A stretch of DNA of 64,000 nt from Polaromonas hydrogenivorans (GCF_040105105.1 NZ_CP157678.1:62001-126000), one strand, 5' to 3'; shown: positions 1 through 9,562, numbered from the stretch's first letter. The notes: generated from the sequence alone by a model not told the origin. A program made the numbers and translations.

Positions 1-1
1 G

Positions 2-1687
2 CAGTCCGTTCACCGAACTGCCAACGCTTTGCATACGCTGGGTGTTACGCCTGCCACGCCGGTTGCCATACTGCTGCCCAATTTGCTGGAGACGCATTGG
101 GCCCTTTGGGGTGCACAGGCAAGCGGCATTGCCAGCCCTATCAACCCGATGCTGGAAGCGGACTACATCGCCCGCATTTGCAACGAGACACGAGCCGAGG
201 TTCTTATCGTCCTGGGGCCGCTGCCTGGCTCGGACATCTGGCCCAAAGCGGCCAAGGTGGTGCAAGCGGTACCCAGCATCCGCACAGTGATGGTGGTGAC
301 TCCCGAAAACCTGGGTACACCGGAACTCTCAAGCCTGGCGATAGAAGTGGGGCGTTCGGGGGTTGATGTCTGCGATTTTCATACCGCTTTGCGCGCTGCG
401 GTACCTGACCGGCTGATGAGCGAAAGGGTGTTTTCGCAGAACGAACCCTGCGCCTATTTTCATACCGGTGGTACGACGGGCTACCCCAAGGTGGCAATCC
501 ACACCCATGCCAATGAAGCGTTCCTTGCCTGGGTACTCGAATCGCTTTTTGACCAAGACCAGGTTCTGCTCTGCGGCCTGCCGTTGTTCCATGTCAACGG
601 GGCCATCGTCACAGGGCTGTCGGCCTTCCATTGCGGTTTTGAAGTGGTCATGCTGACCGCGGGTGGCTTTCGGACCCCGGGTGTTTTGGATAATTTTTGG
701 GCGTTCGCCAACCGCTTCAAGGCCACCTCCTTTAGTGCGGTTCCGACCATCTACGCTGCGTTGACCCACAAGCCTTTGCCGCCCAAAGGGCTGCTGACCC
801 TGAAGCGGGGCGTGTGTGGCGCTGCACCCTTGCCACCTCAAGTTGCCATCGAATTTGAAAGGGCCACGGGGCTGGGCATTTTTGAAGGTTATGGGCTTAC
901 CGAAGGAACCTGCGTGTCTGCTATCAACCCACTCTCGGGCGAAGCGAAATTAGGCACTGTCGGCATCCGCATCCCCTACCAGGATCTGCGCACCTTCAAA
1001 GTCGATTCCAATGGCAAAGCCATGGGCGAATCGGCACCTGGCGAAGTGGGTGTTGTCGGCATCCGTGGCCCCAATGTTTTTGGTGGCTATCTGCGTGCCA
1101 AAGACAACGACGGCATCTGGCTCGGCGATGGCTGGTTGAACACCGGCGACTTGGCATATCTGGATGCTGAAGAACGACTGGTGCTTTGTGGACGCGCCAA
1201 AGATTTGATCATTCGTGGTGGCCACAACATTGATCCGGCCATGATCGAGGATGCCCTCACGGCGCATCCGGCAATCGCCATGGCGGCGGCCGTTGGGGAA
1301 CCGGATGCGCACGCAGGTGAAATACCGGTGGCGTACGTGATGCTCAAGCCATCACAAAGCATCGACGAGGCGGCCTTGGCAGCGCACGCCCGCAACACCA
1401 TTCCCGAACGCGCTGCAGTGCCAGTACGTATTGAAGTGTTGCCGTTATTGCCCCTGACTGCAGTCGGAAAAATCTCCAAGCCCCATCTGCGCTTGCTCGC
1501 AACTCAACACGCCGTGTTACGGGCCTTGAACGATGCTGGATTGACAGGCGTCACCAGTGAGTCCGCTCTGAGTCCGGAGAAAGGCGTGGTGGTTCAGGTG
1601 ACGTGCGCAGCAGGGCAACTCAACGCCGTGCAAGCCGCACTGGGACGCTTTAACTTGAATATGGAATGGAAGGAACTGACGGTATGA
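2..1687 (+). CDS. acyl-CoA synthetase (AMP-forming), 5' end outside window
   Basis: ATP-dependent CoA ligase of the ANL superfamily that activates a carboxylic acid through an acyl-adenylate. The reading frame is open to base 2, so the true start lies upstream. Visible motifs: the AMP-binding loop HTGGTTGYPK (about base 460-490), the EGYGLTEGT adenine-pocket motif, the GDGWLNTGD hinge region, CGRAKDLIIRGG, and the C-terminal catalytic lysine in TAVGKISKP. Its stop overlaps the next start (ATGA at 1684-1687), so it is translationally coupled to an FAD hydroxylase. With the FadL-type channel further on, this suggests activation of an imported hydrophobic or aromatic acid. The substrate cannot be read from sequence. 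Confidence 0.9.
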   Translation, partial: QSVHRTANALHTLGVTPATPVAILLPNLLETHWALWGAQASGIASPINPMLEADYIARICNETRAEVLIVLGPLPGSDIWPKAAKVVQAVPSIRTVMVVTPENLGTPELSSLAIEVGRSGVDVCDFHTALRAAVPDRLMSERVFSQNEPCAYFHTGGTTGYPKVAIHTHANEAFLAWVLESLFDQDQVLLCGLPLFHVNGAIVTGLSAFHCGFEVVMLTAGGFRTPGVLDNFWAFANRFKATSFSAVPTIYAALTHKPLPPKGLLTLKRGVCGAAPLPPQVAIEFERATGLGIFEGYGLTEGTCVSAINPLSGEAKLGTVGIRIPYQDLRTFKVDSNGKAMGESAPGEVGVVGIRGPNVFGGYLRAKDNDGIWLGDGWLNTGDLAYLDAEERLVLCGRAKDLIIRGGHNIDPAMIEDALTAHPAIAMAAAVGEPDAHAGEIPVAYVMLKPSQSIDEAALAAHARNTIPERAAVPVRIEVLPLLPLTAVGKISKPHLRLLATQHAVLRALNDAGLTGVTSESALSPEKGVVVQVTCAAGQLNAVQAALGRFNLNMEWKELTV

Positions 1688-3339
1688 ACATGCAATCCTT
1701 GAACGCCGATGGTGTGATGGAGGTCGATGTGCTGCTGGTGGGCCTGGGACCTGTTGGCGCAACATTAGCCAACCTGCTTGGGCGCTACGGTGTGAATGTT
1801 TTGGGCATCGACCAGGCCACGGAGATATTTATGGTACCCAGAGCCATTGCCCTTGACAACGAGGCCTTGCGCATTCTGCAAATGGCGGGTGTGCAGGAGC
1901 AGGATTTCGACAAAATTGCCATCCCCCAAGTTCAGATGTATTCCCCTCTGTTTGGGCGATTTGCGCGCATGAATACGGCGGGTCAAATTGATGGGCATCC
2001 GATGCTGGTGACCTTCTTTCAACCAGAACTGGAAGCGGTGCTCAGGCAGAAATTAGGACAATACGCCCATGTAAAGGTATCGCTGGGCACCAAGTTGGAG
2101 TCCTTTGAAGACAAGGGCTCCTTTGTGATAGCGCAGGTGCGTGATGGCTCGGGCGGGCGCATTCGCATAGCAGCAAAGTACCTTGTGGCCACCGATGGCG
2201 CCAATTCCATCGTGCGAAAAGCGTTGAAATTGGACTTCAAAGGCGAAACTTTTGGCCAGGACTGGCTGGTAGTGGATGCCAAGCAGGTTCCTAATCCCAT
2301 AGACCACATCGAATTCTTGTGTGACCCCAAGCGGCCAGGACCGCGCATGGTGGCCCCGGGCGGACGGCAGCGCTGGGAGTTCATGCTGCAACCGGGTGAG
2401 TCGCGTGAAGAAATGGAAAAGCCGGAAACCGTCAAACGCTTGCTGGCACCCTGGGCCAACGCCGACGAGATTGAAATCGAGCGTACGGCGGTGTACCGCT
2501 TCCATGCGCGGGTTGCGGACCGCTTCTCGGTGGGACGCTGCTTTCTGGCGGGTGACGCCGCACACATCACGCCGCCGTTTGCCGGGCAAGGCCTGGTTGC
2601 TGGCTTGCGCGATGCTGCCAATCTGAGCTGGAAATTAGCGTGGGTGTTGCACGGTCAGGCCAGTCCCGCGATCCTTGAAAGCTACAACCAGGAGCGCCAG
2701 CCGCACGCCCGCGAGATCATTGGGCTGGCGCTGTTGATGGGTAACCTGGTGATGCCCGCCAATCGGCTCAAGGCATTCTTTGTCCACGGTTTTTTGAGTC
2801 TGATTCGTTTAGTCCCGGCAGGACGGGCGCTATTTGAAGATCTCAAAATCAAACCGCAAAACACCTTCAAGGCGGGGCTGTTCCTGCGCACCCGTTCCAC
2901 GAAGAAACTGCTGGCAGGGTCAACTTTTCCGCAAGGCTTGGTTCGCAGGGCCGACAACGGGGAGATTGTTCTGAGCGACGAGATGCTGGGACAGACGTTG
3001 ACGCTCGTGTCCTTTGGCAGTGACCCCTGCACTGCGTTGAACCCGCAGCTCCAACGGGAGTGGGCAAGCTATGGCGGCACCTGTCTGCAGTGGTGCATGC
3101 GAGGCCAGGGCTTGCACTTGGGTCCGGCGGAGCGACGCGTGGAAGCGCTGGATGACCTGCTCACCCGTCGCAGCATCCCGATGGGCTGGACGGCCATTGT
3201 CCGGCCGGACCGCACAGTCTTGTGCGAAGGCCCGTTCGAGCAAGCGGCTGAACTGGTCCATGAAACCGTGCGCTTGCTTGGAATGACGAACAGCACCACC
3301 AAACCAGACCCTTTCGCCACCTTATCCACCCAAAGCTAA
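1684..3339 (+). CDS. FAD-dependent aromatic hydroxylase, MhpA-like
   Basis: Single-component flavoprotein monooxygenase (PHBH fold), which uses NAD(P)H and O2 to hydroxylate a phenolic ring. The 551-residue length is close to 3-(3-hydroxyphenyl)propionate hydroxylase MhpA. Motifs: N-terminal GLGPVGATLANLLGRYG for the FAD ADP moiety, the DG motif (ATDGANSIVRKAL), and the GD motif (FLAGDAAHITPPFAGQG). The ATG at 1684 is preferred over an in-frame ATG at 1666 because an AAGGAA ribosome site (1670-1675) sits 8 bases before it. It overlaps the acyl-CoA ligase stop. Exact substrate unknown; resorcinol- or phenylpropionate-type hydroxylases are alternatives. Confidence 0.88.
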   Translation: MNMQSLNADGVMEVDVLLVGLGPVGATLANLLGRYGVNVLGIDQATEIFMVPRAIALDNEALRILQMAGVQEQDFDKIAIPQVQMYSPLFGRFARMNTAGQIDGHPMLVTFFQPELEAVLRQKLGQYAHVKVSLGTKLESFEDKGSFVIAQVRDGSGGRIRIAAKYLVATDGANSIVRKALKLDFKGETFGQDWLVVDAKQVPNPIDHIEFLCDPKRPGPRMVAPGGRQRWEFMLQPGESREEMEKPETVKRLLAPWANADEIEIERTAVYRFHARVADRFSVGRCFLAGDAAHITPPFAGQGLVAGLRDAANLSWKLAWVLHGQASPAILESYNQERQPHAREIIGLALLMGNLVMPANRLKAFFVHGFLSLIRLVPAGRALFEDLKIKPQNTFKAGLFLRTRSTKKLLAGSTFPQGLVRRADNGEIVLSDEMLGQTLTLVSFGSDPCTALNPQLQREWASYGGTCLQWCMRGQGLHLGPAERRVEALDDLLTRRSIPMGWTAIVRPDRTVLCEGPFEQAAELVHETVRLLGMTNSTTKPDPFATLSTQS

Positions 3340-3369
3340 CGCCACTTTCATCACAAGGAAATATGCATC

Positions 3370-4557
3370 ATGAACACACGCATCTCCCACGTCAAACCCA
3401 GCAAGCTGCTGGGCCTGCTTTGCGGCAGCATGACCCTTTTGTGCGGCAATGCAATGGCCGTCAACGGTGCCCAGTTGGGGGGCTATGGCATCAAAAACGC
3501 CATGATGGGGGGCGCCTCTATTGCCTTGCCGCTTGACGCAATGGCCGCCGCCAACAATCCGGCGGGAATGGCGTTTGTGCCCAACTCCTTCACGACAAAC
3601 GTACAAGTTTTTCAAGGCAAGTCTTCTTCCGACTATGTGCTGCCCGGAAACCACCTCACCAATAGCACCAGAGCCTTCATCCCTGAGGGCGGCATCAATT
3701 GGGCGCTCAACCCGCAAGTAACACTGGGGCTTACGGCTACAGGGTCTGGCGTGGGTGCTGAGTACGGGGGAGCAGCATTGCCGGTGCCCGGCGCAAGCCA
3801 TGCAAAGTCGAAATTGGAAAACATGGAAATCATTCCCAATGCAAGCTGGAAGCTCAGTCCGGACCTGGCCGTGGGTGCGGGACTGAATCTTGTCAGGCAG
3901 ACGTTCAATGCAGAGGGCGTCATCGTGCCGACTCCTGCTGGCCTTTTTGAATTACCCAATCACGGCACCCAATCGGCAACAGGTGTGGGACTGCGCTTGG
4001 GCCTGCTCTGGAATGCCACGCCTGAGTTTTCGGTGGGCGCGACCTATAAGACGCGAACCCGCATGGGCAAGCTCGATGGCTATACCCATGATTTGCTGGC
4101 CTACAGCGATGGAAAGCTCGATGTGCCTGAACAATATGGCGTTGGCGTCGCCTGGAAACCGGCGCCCCACATCACGCTCGCTGCCGACTGGTTGAAAATT
4201 GTGTGGGGTGGTTTGAAAGCCATGCAGGATCCCAATGGTTTCAACTGGAAAAACCAGGCGATCGTGCGCATGGGCGTCGCCTGGGACGTGAATCCCACCT
4301 GGACCGTGCGGGCAGGTTTCAGCAAGAATCAAGGTCAAGTTCAGTCCGCCTATACGGTGCAAAACCTGTTGGCGCCCTCCATCCACAAGCACGCTTTTAC
4401 AGCGGGTGCGTCCATGAAACTCGATGCAAGGTCTGAAATCAGTGCAGGTTTTGAGTTGAACCCAAGCACGACACTGAACGGAACAGCCGCGAGTACCGGA
4501 ACGTCGCTGACCAGCAAGGTTTCCATTTTCATGTTGGGCTACCAACGCTCGTTTTGA
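3370..4557 (+). CDS. FadL/OmpP1/TodX-family outer membrane channel
   Basis: Outer membrane beta-barrel for uptake of hydrophobic compounds (long-chain fatty acids, toluene-like aromatics). An N-terminal signal peptide ends near residue 27 (AMA-VNG). It is followed by the family's N-terminal segment with GYGIKNAMMGG, ASIALPLDAMAAANNPAGMAF (the NPA motif of FadL proteins) and alternating strands. It ends in an aromatic residue (GYQRSF), typical of barrel insertion. Length 395 is normal. It lies 30 bp after the hydroxylase and probably belongs to the same operon: import, activation, hydroxylation. An AAGGAA ribosome site at 3355-3360 precedes the start. Confidence 0.9.
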   Translation: MNTRISHVKPSKLLGLLCGSMTLLCGNAMAVNGAQLGGYGIKNAMMGGASIALPLDAMAAANNPAGMAFVPNSFTTNVQVFQGKSSSDYVLPGNHLTNSTRAFIPEGGINWALNPQVTLGLTATGSGVGAEYGGAALPVPGASHAKSKLENMEIIPNASWKLSPDLAVGAGLNLVRQTFNAEGVIVPTPAGLFELPNHGTQSATGVGLRLGLLWNATPEFSVGATYKTRTRMGKLDGYTHDLLAYSDGKLDVPEQYGVGVAWKPAPHITLAADWLKIVWGGLKAMQDPNGFNWKNQAIVRMGVAWDVNPTWTVRAGFSKNQGQVQSAYTVQNLLAPSIHKHAFTAGASMKLDARSEISAGFELNPSTTLNGTAASTGTSLTSKVSIFMLGYQRSF

Positions 4558-4737
4558 CGCAACGATTCAACTCCGGGATGCCATCAACGCCGCCCTGCCC
4601 AAGCAGAGCATCCTCAGGCACTCGGTGCGTATTTCAGCGCCGTATCTGCAATATGTGGCAATCGATGCTTGCTGGTTGGTCTATAGGCGCCATTGCGCAG
4701 GCAGCAATACCGGTTCGTGAAGCCTTGCGCCGGTTCA

Positions 4738-4856
4738 CGGTTTCCGAGCGATGAAGATGTTGCGCGCTTGTCGTCCTTCCTCCATGAGCGCCACATCAAT
4801 CTGCTGGGACGCTACTCCTTCGCAGTGCCCGAGGCAGTGACTCGAGGAGAACTGCG
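4738..4856 (+). pseudogene. Tn3-family transposase C-terminal scrap
   Basis: About 40 codons reading SDEDVARLSSFLHE, then HINLLGRYSFAVPEAV and TRGELR match the conserved C-terminal end of Tn3-family TnpA as I know it. The frame is cut exactly where the IS6 element begins at 4857, so this is a remnant left by IS insertion or IS-mediated deletion. No other TnpA sequence is present in the window. The Tn3-type resolvase at 14508-15068 could be from the same transposon, but nothing here proves it. Confidence 0.6.
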
Positions 4857-5680
4857 GGTTCTGTCGCGTTGCTGGCTGATGAACGTGTTTGGGGCGGGAA
4901 CGCATGCCAGTTCCTCAGACGGGACGGATTTTTCCTGCCAACGCGTAAAACTGGTCGGCAAACGACCCTTCGTTGCCGCCCTTCATCATGAGCTGACCTT
5001 TTCGAATCATGTGCATCAACTCGATGCCAGCCAGGACATTTTTGGCTGATCGAAATGACTTGAAGTTCAGCATCGGCCTGGTGACGCGTTTGATGGCCCG
5101 ATGGTCCTGCTCCACGATGTTGTTGAGATACTTCACTTGCCGCACGATGATCAATGTCTCGCCTCTGCCATTGATCTCATCTATGGCCGCCTTGTTGGTG
5201 CCGCTCTTGTCCATCGTGACCTTCTCGGGAACACCGTTAGCCTTCATGGCTTTGTCAAAGAAGCGCAGGGCTGCGGCCTTGTCGCGCCTAGCCGTCAACA
5301 GGAAGTCGACCGTCTTGCCTTCCTTGTCCACGGCCCGGTAAAGGTATTTCCAGACGCCTTTGACCTTGATATAGGTTTCGTCCATGCGCCAGCTGCCACC
5401 CACCGGGCGCTTGTGTTTGCGAAAGACTTTTTCAAGCAATGGAAGAAACCGGATCGCCCAGCGGTTGATCGAAGAATGGTCGACAAACACGCCTCTTTCC
5501 TGCATCATTTCCTCCAGGTGGCGATAGCTCAACGGATACGCTGCATACCAGCGAATGCACACCAGAATGACGTCGATTGGGAAGCGCATTCCTTTGGTCA
5601 CCAGCATCTCCTTCAAACCTTTTCAGTCAAAGTGCTCAGCATAGACGAGCAAGCTGCTTGACCGTCAACGCGACAAAACC
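4857..5680 (-). mobile_element. IS6-family insertion sequence, copy A
   Basis: 824-bp element bounded by inverted repeats: GGTTCTGTCGCGTTG at 4857-4871 and its complement at 5666-5680, 14 of 15 matching. It carries one leftward IS26-like transposase gene. The 8 bases outside each end (GAACTGCG and TCCGGACC) are not duplicates, so the ends were not created by one simple insertion; recombination between copies or adjacent deletion is likely. A second copy, about 90% identical in transposase protein and in the same orientation, lies at 58169-58993. Confidence 0.92.
4915..5616 (-). CDS. IS6-family DDE transposase (copy A)
   Basis: 233-residue IS26-like transposase. The N-terminal helical DNA-binding region is followed by the DDE catalytic core: D in WRMDETYIKV, D in TMDKSG, and E in NNIVEQDHRA. 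The C-terminal NFKSFRSAKNVLAGIELMHMIRKGQ segment is typical of the family. It reads across the IS6 element at 4857-5680. Complete by length and motifs, so possibly active. In this family transposition is replicative and can fuse or delete neighbouring DNA, which suits the truncated genes on both sides. Confidence 0.93.
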   Translation of the reverse strand: MKEMLVTKGMRFPIDVILVCIRWYAAYPLSYRHLEEMMQERGVFVDHSSINRWAIRFLPLLEKVFRKHKRPVGGSWRMDETYIKVKGVWKYLYRAVDKEGKTVDFLLTARRDKAAALRFFDKAMKANGVPEKVTMDKSGTNKAAIDEINGRGETLIIVRQVKYLNNIVEQDHRAIKRVTRPMLNFKSFRSAKNVLAGIELMHMIRKGQLMMKGGNEGSFADQFYALAGKIRPV

Positions 5681-5941
5681 TCCGGACCGTTTTATTGACG
5701 AAACCTCATGCCTAATCGTGTTTTGTGAGTGACTGCAAAAGACTGACTGGCGTCGTACACGACTGACAGCTTACCGGTTGCCCAGTTCGACTCTGGTCAG
5801 AAACCGTATGAGGCATTCGGCAAGTGCCCATTGCGGGAGAAGAAGTTGGCAATGTCATTGCTGCTGCTAAGCGACGGAAAGCACCACAGGCGACTTCTGA
5901 GCTATATTTTGCTAGTTGGAACATTTACATGATTGGCAGTC

Positions 5942-8689
5942 ATGGAAGCAAGTGATACCCTGCTCTCCGCCGCAATACTGAGGGCATTTCTCAAATGCCC
6001 GACGAAAGCTCGGTTTTTGGCGCTTGGCAAAAGCCCGCAAGAAACCTACTTTTCGGATGTTGAGGCGGGAATCTCCTCAACGTACAAGTCGAGGGCTTGG
6101 CGGATGCTGCACGACAGAGGAGAGTTGGTAGCACCCGCGACTTTCGAGCAGATCGCCGACGGCGACGGATCCGCGACGCGTTGGTTCGACTGCGACACGG
6201 CCGTCTGCGATCTTGCCCTTTCGCAGCGCGGATTGGCAGAGCCCCGTGCGCAGAAATCTGCTTCGGGCGGCCGTGTCGTTCCGGTCCTCTTTTCGCCCTG
6301 GGAGAAGCCGGTACTTTCGGACAGCCTGCTCGTTTCTTTCGGCGCACGCTCTTTGTCGCAGGCGACTCGGACCCAGGTAGAGACCGGCATTTTGGTCTAC
6401 GGGGACAATCTTCGGCGCAAAACCATCCGGATTTCCGATCACGCTGCGCAGCTCAACCGCGTTTTCCGCGAGATAGGCTCCCTGCTCCCTGGCGGCCGGG
6501 ATCCGCCGCTCGTCCTGAACGCGCATTGCTCGGTGTGCGACTTCTGGTCGAAGTGCCGCGGTGTCGCTATCGAACAAGACGATTTGAGCCTCCTGTCCGG
6601 GATGACTGTCAAGGATCGGAGCAGGGCTCTCGCCAAAGGCATCCTGACGATTTCGCAGCTCTCCTACGGTTATCGTCCAAGGCGGCGAAAACGCACTAAG
6701 CCGGACGCTGAGCGAGCAGCCCGATCGAATGATGCTGCGCATACCCGCCCGCCCGCAAAGCATGACAACAAACTCAAGGCGCTGGCGATAAAAAGTGGAC
6801 GCATCCACGTCGTTGGGGCGCCCGCTATCAAATTGGAAGGGGTTCCGACCTTTATCGACGTCGAGGGCATGCCTGACAGGGACTCCTATTACCTTGTCGG
6901 GCTGCGTTTCGAATTCGTTGGAGGGCCGGCCGAGCACGCTTTCTGGGCCGACGGGCCAGAAGACGAGCAAGGCATGTGGGAGGACTGCCTGCGGACGCTC
7001 AAATCGATTGGAAACGCGCAACTCGTCCATTACGGTGCTTACGAGACGCGTTTTCTCAGGACCATGAAAAAGCGGTACAGCTCGGAGCCCGATGAGGCCG
7101 AATTCGTGGATCGTCTGATTGGATCGTCCATCAATCTCGTCGCATGTATTTACGGGAGCGTCTATTTCCCGACGTATTCAAATAGCCTCAAGGAGGTCGC
7201 CCGCCACCTCGGATACGACTGGGCCTGGCCGCACGCCTCCGGAGCCGCGTCTGTTTTGATGCGTAAGACATGGGAGCTCTCCGCAGTGAGCGACGTTAAG
7301 CCCCTGCTTTTGGCATATAACATGGACGACTGCCGGGCCGCCGCCGTGGTGGCAGACGCGCTGACGCGCATCTGCGCTGGAGGCCCATCTGCGCCCGATT
7401 CGGTCAACGTCGGATCGCTAGAAGTTGGATTCCAGCGGACGTTTGGTAAGTTTGACTCAGCACTACCCGAATTCTCCAAGATCAATGACGCAGCCTACTG
7501 GGACTACCAGCGGTCAAAGGTCTTTGTGCGTACAGATAAGAGCGTGCGGCGGACAGTCCGAAAATCAGAACGCCGCCGGAATATTTCAGGGGTCGAAAAG
7601 GAAATCACGATCGACGATACGCCGGCAAATTGCCCCAAATGCTCCTCGACAAAACTTTGGAAGTATCCTCCGAGAAGATCGAACATCGTCTACGACCTGA
7701 AGTTCTCACGTAAGGGGGTCAAACGCTGGGCGGTGAAATACCGCTATGGTCAATACAAGTGCAGCGAATGCCACGCTGAAATGACCTTTTATAAGAGGGA
7801 ATTGATGTACGGTCCGAGTCTGCGTGCCTTCTTGGTCTATCTCTTGATCGAACTGCTACTCTCTAACCGAAAGGCGGCCGAGCACGCATCCCTACTGTTC
7901 GATCTACGTCTGGCCAAGAGCGCGGTGGGTCAAATTAAATCAGAGATGGCCGAGAAATACACACCGACCTACCAGCACATCCTGAAACAAATCGCTGGGG
8001 GAAACCTGATCCATGCTGACGAGACCAAGGGGGTCGTCTTGGGCGGAGGTCATTACGTGTGGGTGTTCGCGAACATGACGACGGTCGCATACGTCTATGC
8101 GGAGTCGAGGGAATCGGCCATCCTAGAAAACCTATTGGACGGGTTCAAAGGAGTGCTTGTCTCCGACTTTTACGCTGCATACGACTCGGTACCCTGCCCC
8201 CAACAGAAATGCCTTATTCACCTGATGCGCGACATCAACGAAGATCTGAATAGAAATCCGTTCAACGAGGAACTCAAAGCCATCGCCGGGCGCTTCGGCG
8301 CGCTGCTCCGCGAAATCGTCGAAACGGTCGATCGGTATGGATTAAAAGCCCGGCACTTGGGTAAGCACCGTAGATCGGCGGAAGGATTCATCGAACACGT
8401 CGCTGGGATGAATTGCACGACTGAGGTCGGGCTGGCGCTCAAAAAACGCATCGGAAGGAACAGTGACAAACTATTCACGTTCCTATCGTATGACGGTGTG
8501 CCGTGGAACAACAACAACGCAGAGCATGCCGTCCGAGCATTTACACGCCTGCGGAATGTCATCAACACGAGTTCCCCGAAAGGGACCCGCGATTACGCCA
8601 CGCTGCTTAGCATCCAACAAACTCTGCGCTATCGAGGACACGCATTTTTGGAATTCATGAGATCGGGCGAGATGAAAATCCCAGAATAA
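5942..8689 (+). CDS. TM0106-type RecB-like nuclease fused to IS66-like DDE transposase
   Basis: A single open frame of 915 residues with two unrelated halves. Residues 1-480 resemble TM0106-family proteins: a RecB/Cas4-like N-terminal domain with a cysteine cluster (C196, C199, C205), then an RNase H-like exonuclease domain with D306-x-E308 and the YNMDDCRAA motif (D462, D463). Residues 560-610 hold a zinc ribbon (C564, C567, C607, C610). Residues 640-905 are an IS66-like DDE transposase: D693 (HADETKG), D742 (SDFYAAYD), E861 (WNNNNAEHAV). The ATG at 5942 is chosen; a TTG 9 bases earlier is possible. It lies just right of IS6 copy A. I found no convincing terminal inverted repeats, so the element boundaries are undefined. 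Function of the fusion is unknown. Confidence 0.8.
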   Translation: MEASDTLLSAAILRAFLKCPTKARFLALGKSPQETYFSDVEAGISSTYKSRAWRMLHDRGELVAPATFEQIADGDGSATRWFDCDTAVCDLALSQRGLAEPRAQKSASGGRVVPVLFSPWEKPVLSDSLLVSFGARSLSQATRTQVETGILVYGDNLRRKTIRISDHAAQLNRVFREIGSLLPGGRDPPLVLNAHCSVCDFWSKCRGVAIEQDDLSLLSGMTVKDRSRALAKGILTISQLSYGYRPRRRKRTKPDAERAARSNDAAHTRPPAKHDNKLKALAIKSGRIHVVGAPAIKLEGVPTFIDVEGMPDRDSYYLVGLRFEFVGGPAEHAFWADGPEDEQGMWEDCLRTLKSIGNAQLVHYGAYETRFLRTMKKRYSSEPDEAEFVDRLIGSSINLVACIYGSVYFPTYSNSLKEVARHLGYDWAWPHASGAASVLMRKTWELSAVSDVKPLLLAYNMDDCRAAAVVADALTRICAGGPSAPDSVNVGSLEVGFQRTFGKFDSALPEFSKINDAAYWDYQRSKVFVRTDKSVRRTVRKSERRRNISGVEKEITIDDTPANCPKCSSTKLWKYPPRRSNIVYDLKFSRKGVKRWAVKYRYGQYKCSECHAEMTFYKRELMYGPSLRAFLVYLLIELLLSNRKAAEHASLLFDLRLAKSAVGQIKSEMAEKYTPTYQHILKQIAGGNLIHADETKGVVLGGGHYVWVFANMTTVAYVYAESRESAILENLLDGFKGVLVSDFYAAYDSVPCPQQKCLIHLMRDINEDLNRNPFNEELKAIAGRFGALLREIVETVDRYGLKARHLGKHRRSAEGFIEHVAGMNCTTEVGLALKKRIGRNSDKLFTFLSYDGVPWNNNNAEHAVRAFTRLRNVINTSSPKGTRDYATLLSIQQTLRYRGHAFLEFMRSGEMKIPE

Positions 8690-8941
8690 TTTTCAATTTT
8701 GGGAGGTGCGAGCCCACCTGAACCGGACACCCGATGACAGAGTTATTCTGCATGCCGAATGTCGGGTTGCGGTCACTCGCAGGTGTCCCTTTAATCAAGA
8801 TAGTCGGCACAATGTTGGCGGACGACCTACTGATACCAATGTCGGGTATCGGGCGAGAAATTTTAGTTTCTGTAGACCCGCTTACGCTGCATTGCAGCCA
8901 GTGGTTCAATGCTGCAAACACTCCAGCTTGACATAACACCA

Positions 8942-9015
8942 GTCGTCATAGTCCCCCGCCCGGATCACCCGCCCGTCCAGGTCCGTGATGCCGCGCAGGC
9001 CCACACCCCGGGCCC
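8942..9015 (-). pseudogene. duplicated 3' end of the metallophosphoesterase gene
   Basis: This 74-bp stretch is nearly the same as 11843-11916, the last codons of the intact phosphoesterase at 11828-12535, with only a few mismatches, and runs in the same direction. The rest of the gene copy is absent. An IS630 element starts 36 bp further on. It shows that the segment now carrying hipBA and the phosphoesterase was flanked by, or recombined with, another copy of the same locus. Confidence 0.75.
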
Positions 9016-9088
9016 TGCTGGGGCGGCGACGGTATGTCGAGCAGGTTCTAGTGTCGCGTCATGAGTAAATTGACGCAGACAATGAGGG

Positions 9089-9562
9089 ATGGAACATTAC
9101 AAAGTCACCTTGTCGGAGCAGGAAAGAGCCGAGTTGCAAGCCATCGCAGGCAAAGGCACGCACGCGGCGTCCAAGGTTATCAATGCCTTGATACTGCTCA
9201 ACTGCGACCAGTCCGGGGAGCGCACCGAGCGGCCCCGCACCTGCGACATCGCGGCCATGCTGTGCGTGAGCGAGCGCAAGGTCGATCGGATCAAGAAGAA
9301 GTTTGTCCTCGAAGGCCTGGACCTGACCCTGAACCGCCAACCCTCGCAGTGCGAGTACGACCTGAAGATCGATGGCCGCCTGGAAGCACAGTTGCTGGCC
9401 CTGAGCTGCTCGGCGCCGCCCGAAGGCCAGGCCCGCTGGTCGCTGCGGCTGCTGGCCGATCGGTTGGTCGAGCTCGAATTGGTGGACAGCGTGTCTCATG
9501 AGACGGTACGGCGGGCGCTCAAAAAAACGAGCTCAAGCCCTGGAGGAAAGTCGGCTGGGTGA
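9089..9562 (+). CDS. IS630 transposase, upstream frame (DNA-binding part)
   Basis: 157-codon frame giving the N-terminal helix-turn-helix half of an IS630-type transposase (TCDIAAMLCVSERKVDRIKKKF is the recognition region). The frame leaves the family sequence at an A7 run (9521-9527), after which a -1 shift restores NELKPWRKVGWVI, the normal continuation into the catalytic half. This is either programmed -1 slippage, known in several IS families, or a one-base loss. The frame overlaps the downstream one by four bases. Confidence 0.85.
   Translation: MEHYKVTLSEQERAELQAIAGKGTHAASKVINALILLNCDQSGERTERPRTCDIAAMLCVSERKVDRIKKKFVLEGLDLTLNRQPSQCEYDLKIDGRLEAQLLALSCSAPPEGQARWSLRLLADRLVELELVDSVSHETVRRALKKTSSSPGGKSAG

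Noticed and set aside
4554..4754. A 66-codon frame after the FadL gene, and a protein-like stretch in another frame at 4560-4690.
   Set aside because: No ribosome site or recognisable motif; it overlaps the Tn3 transposase scrap.
5942..7400. Cas4-like cysteine cluster, suggesting a CRISPR adaptation nuclease.
   Set aside because: No cas genes or repeats are present, and the following exonuclease domain fits the TM0106 family better.
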